In this document: piece after piece, positions 13,077 through 24,300 of the stretch | Numbering within the stretch: the first letter of the stretch is position 1 | Layout: every line of letters begins with the position of its first letter | Origin: Macrostomum hystrix | Taxonomy: Eukaryota; Platyhelminthes; Macrostomidae | DNA: 64,000 nucleotides | Direction of reading: 5' to 3' | Assembly (NCBI GenBank): GCA_950097015.1 | Contig: CATNEN010000012.1 | Location: forward strand, 1,915,501 to 1,979,500 | The notes under the pieces: generated by a model | Database searches by the model: none | What the model was told of the DNA's origin: nothing | The model's input: only the letters and a program-made list of their open reading frames with translations | Translations under genes and position numbers: made by a program

Positions 13077-14535
13077 TCATATACCAGGGGGTCGGCAAAC
13101 TCCGGCCCGCGGGCCAGATGCGGCCCTCGAAGCTCCCAAATCCGGCCCGTTGCCCCTTCCGACACCTACAGTATCCTGTTTAATCTTCCCCTGTTTCATC
13201 TCTCCCCTGTCTCGTCTCTTCCGTGTCTCATCTCTCCGCTGTCTCATCTCTCCTCAGTCTCATCTCTCCCGTGTCTAATCTCTCCGCTGTCTCATCTCTC
13301 CTCAGTCTCGTCTCTCCCGTGTCTCATCTCTCCGCTGTCTCATCTCTCCTCAGTCTCGTCTCTCCCGTGTCTCATCTCTCCTCAGTCTCATCTCTCCCGT
13401 GTCTCATCTCTCCGCTGTCTCATCTCTCCTCAGTCTCATCTCTCCCGTGTCTCATCTCTCCGCTGTCTCATCTCTCCTCAGTCTCGTCTCTCCCGTGTCT
13501 CATCTCTCCACTGTCTCGTCTCTCCCGTGTCTCATCTCTCCTCAGTCTCGTCTCTCCCGTGTCTCATCTCTCCTCAGTCTCGTCTCTCCCGTGTCTCATC
13601 TCTCCTCAGTCTCGTCTCTCCCGTGTCTCATCTCTCCTCAGTCTCGTCTCTCCCGTGTCTCATCTCTCCTCAGTCTCGTCTCTCCCGTGTCTCATCTCTC
13701 CTCAGTCTCGTCTCTCCCGTGTCTCATCTCTCCTCAGTCTCGTCTCTCCCGTGTCCCATCTCTCCCATGCCTCATCTCTCCTCAGTCTCGTCTCTCCCGT
13801 GTCTCATCTCTCCCATGCCTCATCTCTCCTCAGTCTCGTCTCTCCCGTGTCTCATCTCTCCTCAGTCTCGTCTCTCCCGTGTCTCATCTCTCCTCAGTCT
13901 CGTCTCTCCCGTGTCTCATCTCTCCTCAGTCTCGTCTCTCCCGTGTCTCATCTCTCCTCAGTCTCGTCTCTCCCGTGTCCCATCTCTCCCATGCCTCATC
14001 TCTCCTCAGTCTCGTCTCTCCCGTGTCTCATCTCTCCCATGCCTCATCTCTCCTCAGTCTCGTCTCTCCCGTGTCTCATCTCTCCTCAGTCTCGTCTCTC
14101 CCGTGTCTCATCTCTCCTCAGTCTCGTCTCTCCCGTGTCTCATCTCTCCTCAGTCTCGTCTCTCCCGTGTCTCATCTCTCCTCAGTCTCGTCTCTCCCGT
14201 GTCTCATCTCTCCCATGCCTCATCTCTCCTCAGTCTCGTCTCTCCCGTGTCTCATCTCTCCCATGCCTCATCTCTCCTCAGTCTCGTCTCTCCCGTGTCT
14301 CATCTCTCCACAGTCTCGTCTCTCCTCAGTCTCGTCTCTCCCGTGTCTTATCTCTCCTCAGTCTCGTCTCTCCGCTGTCTCATCTCTCCTCAGTCTCGTC
14401 TCTCCTCAGTCTCGTCTCTCCCGTGCCTCATCTCTCCCCTATCTCATCTTTCTACAGTCAATGCGGCCCGCTGCCGTCTTTTAGGTTCTCTTTTTGGCCC
14501 ACTAGCTAATAAGTTTGCCGACCCCTGTCATATAC
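13077..14535. mobile_element. non-autonomous hAT-type transposon filled with minisatellite
   Basis: The element spans 13085-14527. Its left end reads CAGGGGGTCGGCAAAC and its right end GTTTGCCGACCCCTG, which are inverted repeats differing by one G. The subterminal GGCCCGCGGGCC and GCGGCCCG motifs are typical of hAT elements. Both sides are flanked by a perfect 8-bp target-site duplication TCATATAC (13077-13084 and 14528-14535). There is no transposase; the inside is almost wholly a pyrimidine-rich minisatellite (13194-14455). It could only move with a transposase supplied from elsewhere. Confidence 0.9.
13194..14455. repeat. TC-rich minisatellite inside the hAT element
   Basis: 16-bp half-units such as GTCTCATCTCTCCCGT alternate with GTCTCGTCTCTCCTCA to give a 32-bp dimer. 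The reverse complement of this dimer is present in the 1,511-bp macro-units (for example around 3105-3200). Variants with CATGCCTCATCTC recur in groups. All three plus frames are open for 360-510 codons purely because of the repeat, and they encode only Ser/Leu/Val/Pro-rich runs. Confidence 0.95.
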
Positions 14536-14949
14536 GATGCGCGACAGAAATGAGCTAAGCTATAAAAACTAGTCAGATAGTTTTCATATGACTATATTTC
14601 TGACAAGGAATCACATAATATAATAAATATTTAATAAATCTAAAGACAAGAACATAACGCGGCTGCGTAGAAAGAAATTAAGGCATTGTCATTAAAATTA
14701 AGAATGGATTTTTTCGATTACAACTGTCGATTTATTTATAACTAAATTGTTGTATAAAGTCTTATTAACAGCCAATTCACTCGGTTGCACATATCGAAAA
14801 CAAAAACCCTACTGTTTGCAAAGCTATCACGATATTTAAATTGCATACAAAATCTGTTCCTTAGGACAGCAGGACTACCAAGCAATTTTGCCGCCCGTTA
14901 TTATACCAGGGGGGGGATTCTCCCCCTGAAATGTTTTTGGCAGCGCCCG
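14536..14949. other. AT-rich spacer, no gene seen
   Basis: AT-rich, without exon-like sequence. Near its right edge a run of seven G faces CCCCC (around 14908-14926), which may be the outer end of the dispersed repeat that follows. Confidence 0.4.
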
Positions 14950-15452
14950 AATGCTAACAGCGTTGGGTGGTGACTGATTGGCTGACAGACTAGTCGATGG
15001 TGTCCTGTGGTTGAGCTGCGCCTAATATTTAGGCTTGATCAGGGAAATTGGAGAAATTCGCGTCAGAGTGTCCATAGTGGCCTAGTATCACCTGTTTGCA
15101 GCCCTTGAAGGTCCAGCAGTCCGTCTAAATAAAGGTAGGTGACCACCGAAGACGGAGATGATGCAGGCACATTCGGGTGACATGCTGAAAAATTTTGAAG
15201 GCCTGGCAAGGCCGCACTGAGGCGCAGTGCTAATGCGTGTATAGGGGTGTATGAAATACTCTAGCTCTAATAGGAAAACCTAGACCTTCGGCCAGAACCA
15301 TTGAATATCTCGACAGTCTGAAGAGCTAGTGACTTGAATCTTGTTTCAGAAGATGCGCAACAAAAAGTTGTCCCGTGTTCTTGAGTTTCGTGCGCTTGCG
15401 TTGTTCCGTTCGGGTGCAGCACAAAAAATTGTCAGGAAATTCCCCCACCCTG
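14950..15452. repeat. dispersed repeat, copy A
   Basis: Collinear with a second copy at about 45885-46375 over roughly 480 bp. Shared landmarks in order are GGTGGTGACTGATTGG, a GAAGGTCCAGCAG block, ATTCGGGTGACATGCTG, CGCACTGAGGCGCAGTGCTA, TTGAATATCTCGAC, GATGCGCAACAAAAAGTT and TTCCGTTCGGGTGCAGCA. There are scattered substitutions and small indels. No protein domain is recognisable. It is probably an old non-autonomous element of unknown class; the end near 15450 is not clearly defined. Confidence 0.8.
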
Positions 15453-15595
15453 GTAGTTCTACTGTCAATAGAAAGATTTGCTTCTCTTACGACAAGCAAA
15501 TCACCATGCCTGTCAATATGTGCAGACAATATGAGACAACGAGCCTATTTGAACTGCGCATCTAATCTTCAGCAACAAGGCCACGCGGTACAGAG

Positions 15596-16186
15596 TTAAA
15601 AGTACAAAATATCTGAAGATTTAGGATAGCCAGATCGATCTACTAGATTAGCTGAGTTGCTGCCTGATTTGAACGTGGAGGGGATGCCTTGGACGTTTCC
15701 AGGCTGATGTGGCGGGAATGGCGGCGGCGGTGGTGGCAGAGGAGGCGTCTGCTGCTGCAACGGAGTGGAGTTCATTGAATGCCGATTATCTGACGGGCTG
15801 GATGCAGCCGGCGTCGGCACCGTCGCTGGCTGATGATCTGGATTGGCGCGCAGGTGCCGACGCATGTGCCAGTTCGAGGCCACGCGCAGGCCGCAGGTCA
15901 GGCAGGGGAACGGCTTGTTGCCTGAGTGAATTAACAGATGTCGTTTAAGGCCCTTGTCCTCGGCGAAGTCCTTCGGGCACAGGGGACACTGATACGGCCG
16001 GCCGGAGGTGGACGACGACGACGACTCGCCGACTGTCGAAGCTGGCGCGGCTGCTGGGGCTGCAGCCGCAACCGCCGTAGCGGTCATGGCGGACTCAATC
16101 TTAAGGCGACCCTTGCGCTTCTTCTGCTTGGCAACGGAGCCAGCTGACTGAATGTCGGCTAGGCCAACAATGCCAGGATAGCTGGA
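15596..16186 (-). CDS. C2H2 zinc-finger protein, terminal exon
   Basis: The frame opens after a splice acceptor (CTCACTCCCCAG just upstream of 16186) and ends with TAA at 15596-15598. It therefore looks like the last exon of a longer gene whose upstream exons I could not find. It encodes a basic stretch KQKKRKGRLK (nuclear-localisation-like), an alanine-rich segment, five serines, and a classical finger (YQCPLC to HLLIH, C-x2-C-x12-H-x3-H). A second, atypical finger follows (FPCLTC to ANPDH, H-x6-H spacing). The tail contains a polyproline run and is otherwise low in complexity. An internal ATG at 16085-16087 could start a 163-residue form. Nucleic-acid binding in the nucleus is the family expectation; the target is unknown. 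A decayed paralogue lies at 499-853. Confidence 0.75.
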   Translation of the reverse strand, partial: SSYPGIVGLADIQSAGSVAKQKKRKGRLKIESAMTATAVAAAAPAAAPASTVGESSSSSTSGRPYQCPLCPKDFAEDKGLKRHLLIHSGNKPFPCLTCGLRVASNWHMRRHLRANPDHQPATVPTPAASSPSDNRHSMNSTPLQQQTPPLPPPPPPFPPHQPGNVQGIPSTFKSGSNSANLVDRSGYPKSSDILYF

Positions 16187-18129
16187 CTGGGGAGTGAGAG
16201 AGACGAAAAAGATGTATTTACCTCTCTATGAGATACAGAACTTCAGATACAAAAAAACTCTAGTCTTAATGAACTTTAGTCGACCTTGTTAATTTCTAGA
16301 AACTAAAAGTCAATTATGAAGTAATATACCAAATCCCAAATAGCAATCATCACTGCAAAACATTACATGAAATAAAAAGCACAATTCACATTTCTGGTTT
16401 ATTAAATTATTACTTTTATTGCTTTCTTTTCCTTTGTAGTACATTTTTATTCTTTATAGGCTTTCATTGTGGACAGCTACAGAATTTTATTTCAGATTTT
16501 CATATGATTGTATTCTGAGACAATAGGTTTTTACCTGGTCAAATAGCACTGAAGAGAGAGAAACATATGTATGTCTTCTATCATAAAAAAACTTAAAATT
16601 GACAGCACAGCCCCATGAGAGACCTAACACCAAGCTATTAATGACCTTTAAAACTGTCTGGCATATTTTTTACTAAAATTACTAGGCCTGGTACCCATCT
16701 TTATATTCAAATTGTTATTCCGACTTAATAAAAAAGACAATATTACAAAAAAAATTATTATTCCTTAAGTTAAGTTTTGAACACAACATTAAGCAACATT
16801 TTACATAAAAAGTACATGATAGGATGTTATATATTAAAAGTGCATAATTAGAATGACAATATTTTTTGGAAACTGAACTAAAAATGCAAGTCTGCACACA
16901 AATATATAATTGACTTCTGGATTCTGAATCCAAAGCCAAGCCAAGGCTACAAACCAAAGTGAATTTAATATACTCTAGAACAGACTGAAAAAGCATATGT
17001 GAAACTTTTTTATTTGCTTGCTATAAATTGCAATAAGTTAAATACTTCTGACGCTTAAATCAAATTGTCCTGACTAACTTAGCTAACATAATTATTTTTT
17101 ACTGAAGTTTGATATTTCCAAGAGCTAGAGGCAATGAGCATTGACATTACAATTCATTACATTAAACTCCATATTACTGATCCTAATTTTGTTTGCACTA
17201 TTATTTCCTTTGCTGTAGAATGAAGACCAGACAATATTGTTAAGCAATAAACGAACAATTTAATTATTGATCTTAAAGAGCATTGCATCGGAACTGCAGC
17301 AATTTTTCTTTATCATACAAGTTTCCTAGAAAAAGAAGGAGTCTTAAATTCGCGCTTGCTTTGATTTCCACCTTGTTTTATCAAAGATAAAGGTGTACCT
17401 GTAAGGTTAAATGTTAATTAATAATTTTGCAATTTTATAAGAATTAAAAATATACATATTATATTTATTTATCTCTTTAAGCAGCTAGCTTAATGTATCT
17501 CAGGTTGTTTTGCCTCGCAACAGACATCTCCGACCGAGATCATTTTTATCTCGTAAAAATTATGATAAAAAGAGATATAAAGTGCGTGCAATTTTTTGAA
17601 AGCCTCATAATTGCGAATAATTAACGCAATAACTAACATTATTAATACTGCCAAGAATTTGATACTTGATAGAAACTTGATAGAAAGTTTTTCCAATATT
17701 GAGCTCTTCCTTATGAAGATGGGGTCTTTAACTTTGACTTTTTATGTTGTTATGGTTTGTGCATTGCAACGAAAAAAATCTATTGTTTCTCGATTAAACT
17801 TTGCAGGATGGTCAAACTTCTTGGCACTTCGACAGCAAGAAAATAGGAAATAACAAATAACAAGAAATAAACATTTTACATCACTGGGTTTTCTACCGTT
17901 TATATTGATGGAATATAAATAATGCTATTCAAATAAAAAATTGCTTTTATCTGCCCTAATAAGCAGCCGACAGCACACCCGCACGCTGCAGCTATTTCGC
18001 GGCGCATCCGAAAGCTGCCGCTGCGTACGGCTTTTTAGTCCATAATTGAGAGGGGCCGGACGCCACACGCATACTCAGCCGATGTTTGTATCGGAACCCA
18101 AGTAACAGCTCAATGAACTGAAGCAATGT
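16187..18129. other. AT-rich non-coding stretch
   Basis: Strongly AT-rich with many stops in all frames. It may include upstream introns of the minus-strand zinc-finger gene, but no exon with clear coding character is visible. Short frames such as 17490-17696 have no recognisable domain. Confidence 0.4.
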
Positions 18130-18235
18130 AGAGTTAAGTGTCTTTCTTAAGCACAGAATACGTTCCGGTGGAGTTGAGGATCGAACCCCCGACCTTCAAG
18201 TTATAAGTCCGTCGCTCTCAACACCTCTAATTACT
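18130..18235 (-). repeat. tRNA-related SINE-like fragment
   Basis: On the minus strand this reads GTTGAGAGCGACGGACTT and then GGGGGTTCGATCCTC. That is an anticodon-arm/T-arm-like layout with a perfect RNA polymerase III B-box (GGTTCGATCC). The plus-strand AAGTGTCTTTCTTAAGCACA at the other side resembles the tail common to tRNA-derived repeats of invertebrates. A full cloverleaf with a 7-bp acceptor stem is not evident, so I treat it as a repeat and not as a tRNA gene. Confidence 0.45.
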
Positions 18236-19112
18236 CCAATTACTGGACTTTATTGGACTTTGTTGATGAACAGAACGATTGTACATGTCAAATGTACATA
18301 ATTTACATGTCAATGCTATCTTGATCGCGGCTGGATCAATAATATGCATCATTTCATCGTTAAATCTTTTTTAAGGTAAATATAGCCTTATTGCTTGATG
18401 AAAGGTTTAAAATGCTGCATAGCCACATTAAAAGCAAAAGCAAGTTAAACTCAGAATCATATTCTAGAAACTTATTTTCCTTACGCTTGCCTGCACAACA
18501 ATTAATGTCGCAACTCCCATTAAAAAATATGATCACGCTATAGGGCTAACAATTTTTTTCTCAACAATTTTAAAATTTCTATTTCACAATGGGCATTAAT
18601 GGACGAAAAAATGGAATCTTTGTTGGTTTGTTTAGATAAAAGAAACAAGTGGAATATTTCCCCCTCTTGAACTCTGCTTCCTGTGAACTGTAAAACGGCC
18701 AGCAGCAGGTGATGACGACCCTCTTCACACGTGTGCGCATGTTTATCGCTTTTCCATTCTTAGAAAGCCTCTAAAAGCGACCTTGTACGAGGCTTATGCG
18801 TGGAACAAACGCATCGCGGCTTGGCTTTTTGGCACCTGTTGAAAACTTTTTGTGCAAATTGAAGTTGAAGCAAAAAATAAAGGCTTCTTGACACTCACTT
18901 CAGCAGTTTAACTTCCCAGCTAGCGTGGTATTTGTTGGTTGCCTACTTGCCCTGTTATGTAATCTGGCTTGCAGGCTAAACAAACATTCGTTTCTCTTTT
19001 GTGTGACACAAGCAAAATATTCTACAAGCATGGGCCAAGTTAGATCTTCCATAACTGCTTAACCTGTTAGAGGAAAATGATGTTAGTCATAACAAGAGTT
19101 AGCCTCTAAATA
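18236..19112. other. non-coding spacer, no gene seen
   Basis: Mixed AT-rich sequence with no exon, array or terminal repeat that I can support. Confidence 0.4.
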
Positions 19113-19138
19113 ATGACTAACACAGTGGAATATGTTCG

Positions 19139-20990
19139 ACTGGACAAGAGAATCGACTTGTTAGACAAGAAAATCGACCTGTTAGACAAGAAAATCGACC
19201 TGTTAGACAAGAAAATCGACCTGTTAGACAAGAAAATCGACCTGTTAGACAAGAGAATCGACCTGTTAGACAAGAGAATCGACATCTCAGACAAAAGAAC
19301 CGAAATGTTAGACAAGAGAATCGACCTGTTAGACAAGAGAATCGACCTGTTAGACAAGAAAATCGACCTGTTAGATAAGAGAAGCGACCTGTTAGACAAG
19401 AGAATCGACCTGTTAGACAAGAGAATCGACCTGTTAGACAAGAGAATCGACATCTCAGACAAAAGAACCGAAATGTTAGACAAGAGAATCGACCTGTTAG
19501 ACAAGAAAATCGACCCCTCAGACAAAAGAATCGACCTGTTAGACAAGAGAAACGACCTGTTAGACAAGAGAATCGACCTGTTAGACAAGAGAATCGACCT
19601 GTTAGACAAGAGAATCGACCTGTTAGACAAGAGAATCGACATCTCAGACAAAAGAATCGACCTGTTAGACAAGAGAAACGACCTGTTAGACAAGAGAATC
19701 GACCTGTTAGACAAGAGAATCGACCTGTTAGACAAGAGAATCGACCTGTTAGACAAGAGAATCGACCTGTTAGACAAGAGAATCGACCTGTTAGACAAGA
19801 GAATCGACCTGTTAGACAATAGAATCGACCTGTTAGACAAGAAAATCGACCTGTTAGATAAGAGAAGCGACCTGTTAGACAAGAGAATCGACCTGTTAGA
19901 CAAGAGAATCGACCTGTTAGACAAGAGAATCGACATCTCAGACAAAAGAACCGAAATGTTAGACAAGAGAATCGACCTGTTAGACAAGAAAATCGACCCC
20001 TCAGACAAAAGAATCGACCTGTTAGACAAGAGAAACGACCTGTTAGACAAGAGAATCGACCTGTTAGACAAGAGAATCGACCTGTTAGACAAGAGAATCG
20101 ACCTGTTAGACAAGAGAATCGACCTGTTAGACAAGAGAATCGACCTGTTAGACAAGAGAATCGACCTGTTAGACAAGAAAATCGACCTGTTAGATAAGAG
20201 AAGCGACCTGTTAGACAAGAGAATCGACCTGTTAGACAAGAGAATCGACCTGTTAGACAAGAGAATCGACATCTCAGACAAAAGAACCGAAATGTTAGAC
20301 AAGAGAATCGACCTGTTAGACAAGAGAATCGACATCTCAGACAAAAGAATCGACCTGTTAGACAAGAGAAACGACCTGTTAGACAAGAGAATCGACCTGT
20401 TAGACAAGAGAATCGACCTGTTAGACAAGAGAATCGACCTGTTAGACAAGAGAATCGACCTGTTAGACAAGAGAATCGACCTGTTAGACAAGAGAATCGA
20501 CCTGTTAGACAAGAGAATCGACCTGTTAGACAAGAGAATCGACCTGTTAGACAAGAGAAACGACCTGTTAGACAAGAGAATCGACCTGTTAGACAAGAGA
20601 ATCGACCTGTTAGACAAGAGAATCGACCTGTTAGACAAGAGAATCGACCTGTTAGATAAGAGAAGCGACCTGTTAGACAAGAGAATCGACCTGTTAGACA
20701 GAATCGACATCTCAGACAAAAGAACCGAAATGTTAGACAAGAGAAGCGACCTGTTAGACAAGAGAATCGACCTGTTAGACAAGAGAATCGACCTGTTTGA
20801 CAAGAGTATCGACATCTCAGACAAAAGAACCGAAATGTTAGACAAGAGAATCGACCTGTTAGACAAGAGAATCGACCTGTTTGACAAGAGTATCGAGATC
20901 TCAGACAAAAGAACCGAAATGTTAGACAAGAGAATCGACCTGTTAGACAAGAGAATCGACCTGTTAGACAAGAGAATCGACCTGTTAGAT
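19139..20990 (+). repeat. 21-bp minisatellite reading as a heptad repeat
   Basis: About 88 units of 21 bp (core GACCTGTTAGACAAGAGAAT). The plus frame from ATG 19113 to TAA 21101 encodes 662 residues made almost entirely of the heptad DLLDKRI, with variants DISDKRT, EMLDKRI, DPSDKRI and R-N/S-D. Hydrophobic L/L/I positions recur every seven residues, so the product would be a long, highly charged coiled coil. The frame continues about 37 codons beyond the array. One length change (near 20697) removes exactly 3 bases. Both antisense frames are also open (621 and 632 codons), as expected when the unit is a multiple of three. A real protein is possible but unproven: no intron, homology or promoter supports it. 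Confidence 0.85.
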
Positions 20991-21332
20991 GCGGGAGTTC
21001 ATCTGCGGTGTTCAAATTTTAGCTATTTTTCAGTAGAAAGAATCAGATTTGGGACTTTAAAAATTGAAAAATTATTTCGACTCTACCCTCTTTGGCGTTA
21101 AATAAAATGAAATATTATGACCGAAGACCTAAGGATATTGGCATGCAATATTGACAGTTGACAACCTTTGAAACCACTGAAGCTGCTCAACTAATTCAGA
21201 AATTCGTCTTCTAGGCATGCAGAACACGCAACCCTACTATAGGGACCGGGGCTTGGGGTGGACTAGGCGGTAAATAGGGTGACAGACATTCCTAACAAAA
21301 AATCTGGCCCAATCAGGCATGGACACGCTAGG

Positions 21333-21333
<1 letters not shown>

Positions 21334-21374
<41 letters not shown>
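21334..21374. repeat. CAG triplet microsatellite
   Basis: About 13 uninterrupted CAG triplets. They lie in a short plus frame (21279-21500) that would give polyglutamine, but that frame has no other coding character. Confidence 0.9.
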
Positions 21375-21376
<2 letters not shown>

Positions 21377-24300
21377 ACCTTCGTGGCGTGACTCACTGCA
21401 TGGCGGCAGATTTTCTATAGACCGGCTTAAGGAGACCAACTCACCTCTACTTCCCACTTCCCCTAAACTCCCCTTCCCATGTGAAGTTGGCTGCGGGTGA
21501 TTCACCGACGGCTAGCACGCCACAGCCACTCCCCAAGCCTGCCCATATAATCCGAAATCCCACGCCCAGACCTCAACCCTGACTTTCCAATCCACCCCTC
21601 AAAATAATCCCCTGTATGATTTTTTCTTGTTTGCAAATATAAAGCCAATTTTTTTTAGCTTCCCAAGCATTTCCCAGCCTTTCCCAGTCTGGCGGTAGCC
21701 CACTGCCAAGCTGACTCCGTTAATAAAAAGGACTCTAAGGACCGTAAATCACTGCCGTGCAAGAGCCAAGCCAGTGCTTATAGCATCCGGACAGGTAATG
21801 AAAGCTAACGAAAGCATCCGTAATCAACTGTGCATTCAGTATTCACTCAGTAGGCCAATATATCCAACCTAAAATAGTTGGAATCGCGCCGACTGTGACT
21901 TGAGGGCTGCAGACTGGGGAGAGACGCAGCTCTGAGCAATGAGTTGGCTTTCTGGCGAGTCACTCCGCCGCCACCACCCCAACCAGCTCAGTCCGTGTCT
22001 CGTCTCCCTCCGCCAACCCAGCCCGTAGCAGCCTGCGTGAGTGTTTTTTGTAGAGGACTCGGATCACCCCATAGTGAAGCCAGTCAGCAGCCGCCAATGC
22101 TAAAATCAATATGCGCCCGTCCCACTCAGCCTTCCCTCTACTCCGCTCTGCTCACTTGTTTCGTTCACCCAGAAAGCACTCACCTCGTATGCGATATACC
22201 CGTGTAGGGTTTCCATGACTACTCCCCCATACAGCCTGCCGCTAATGCGAAGCTTCTACGCAATGTATTTCTATTTATAGAGTATGCTTCAGTCACAATG
22301 CCTGGCTAGCTTACGCTTTGGGTCCAGACTAGTGTACGCGGAGGCGCCATACATGCAACCGCTGCTGCCACTGGACCCCTCCTGTCCCGCACTGCTCCCC
22401 TATTCAACTGGCTTACCCTCAATCCATTTCTGTTCCCGCGCTGCACCCCCCCGGGACCCTACTCACCAACCTACTCCTCATTTATTCCCCCGCATGCTTT
22501 GCTGATCCCACTCACACTCTAATCCCCGAGAACCGAAAGCTTCCGTTACGGTGAGCTGCGGCTCTCGTAGAGACCAACCCCCTCCCCCATAAAACCTCCA
22601 AATATATTTTATTTCCCTGCATTTTCCTTCAGGTTCTCATTCCCGCCTTGGCTGATTTGCTTTAACAAACTGGCTGTGAAGGAAGCCGAGGTCGCTCTAA
22701 TACCGGACTGGGCATTCTAAGCCGCCGCATCCTTATTCATCCTGCCACGATCCGTTGAGTATTTCAGCGCCCTGTTTCAAGTCGAGCTCTTCGGACCGGC
22801 CAGACAGACACACAGGAGCCATTCGCCTGCTCACACTACTCAGCGCTCCCCACTGGGACCACTCTTCGCCTATATCGATCTGTTCCCTTCTCCCCATCAT
22901 CACACTCATCCTCCTCAGAACGCGCCGCATCGATTCGAGCAGCAGTGAAGGCTGTGAACCTTTTCCCGGCTCTGCCCCAACCACCCCCCAAGCCCAGCCA
23001 TTTTTGGTCTCTTTGCCAACCCGGGCGAAAAGCGAAGGAAAGAAAGGTTAGAAAGATTTCTTCGTTTTTTTCTCGTCAGCTTCTCTACCCCAAAATCTGA
23101 CCCCCCCCGGTGCTCAAAAATCCCACATCCCCGATTTGTGCTCAGGCATCGCCACAGACAGAGGATGGAAGGTGGCACTGTAGTTGTCGACTGGCTGAAG
23201 GAAGGAATTTCGGCCCGGGAGTCTGAGGATATGCCGACATTCCTAGCCGGCGATTCTCTTCCCCAACTTCTTCCCCCCAACTAGGCGAGCTGCCTAGCCC
23301 GCTCCAACACCACTTCAGCTTCCCAAGTCGATCGGGGTGAGTGTGCACCGCTCGGCTGCAGCAATCCCACTCTCTTCCCCCCCTCAGAAATCCCTCTCCT
23401 ATAGTCTAGTCCAGTTCCGATGCGCGCGGATAGAGAGAAGAGACTGATTGTACGTCTGGGCAGTCTCCCCTTTCCCGACCCGCGCCCCATCTTCCCATCT
23501 CCCACCCTCACCGCATTTTATTAGGCCCCACCAGCAAGCGAGCGATCGGCCGCCAGTGATTAGCGAGCGAAGGGCTGGTCTGTAGAGACTGCATCGCTTG
23601 AGAAGACAGCCATTGTGTAGAGCCGCTACATCGGAGTTAAGTTTGAGTAGCAGACAAGCTGAATTGAAGCAGCAATTCGGGTGAGTGCTGAGCCCCCCTC
23701 CCCAGTACGTCCGCTGCGGTCCGTTGTTCGATTTTTCGACAGAAAAGCCTGACAATTTTGTTGCTAGAAAGCGTTATTCAATTTTTTAATTGCAACGCAG
23801 TATTATGCGTCAGCAGCGTCTAGCACCAAAAGATGTCAGGATTTTCCGGACTTTGAGCAACAAAACCACCTCAACCTCAACCTCAGTAAACAGATTGGAA
23901 CTGAAATTTTCAAATGATTATTTACACACAGAAAGCACGCCTGGCGTAGACTGGTGACTCACCGCGATTGTTCTTAATCTTGTCAACTAAACTAGGGATA
24001 ATTTAATGAATCCCAGTTGCAAAGCAGAGACTTGGTCTCTGAGCTGAAGCACCAAGTCTATATCAGGAATGCTTGCTGTTTGTTCTTCGCTATTTGTACA
24101 GCTCGTGACATTGCTATGTACCTGCCAATTACATGCTATATGAATAGGGAACAAATATAATGCATATTCAATACATTACTGACTGGGTGGCGTCTTCTCA
24201 ATTTTGTTTCTGTTTTAATCGGCAATTCGACTGTGCGCAACTTTCGGCCAGTGAGAAATTATTGAACATGGATTAGGCGTCTGACAGCTGGGACTGGCGA

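Noticed and set aside
1535-14455. CRISPR-like regular repeats
   Set aside because: Units are directly adjacent with no unique spacers, and the surrounding genes have introns, so this is eukaryotic tandem repeat DNA.
18130-18235. A functional tRNA gene
   Set aside because: B-box and part of an anticodon arm are present, but no matching acceptor stem or convincing A-box could be found.
21279-21500. Polyglutamine frame over the CAG run, and polycysteine on the other strand
   Set aside because: Only the microsatellite is striking. Neither frame has other coding features or splice support.
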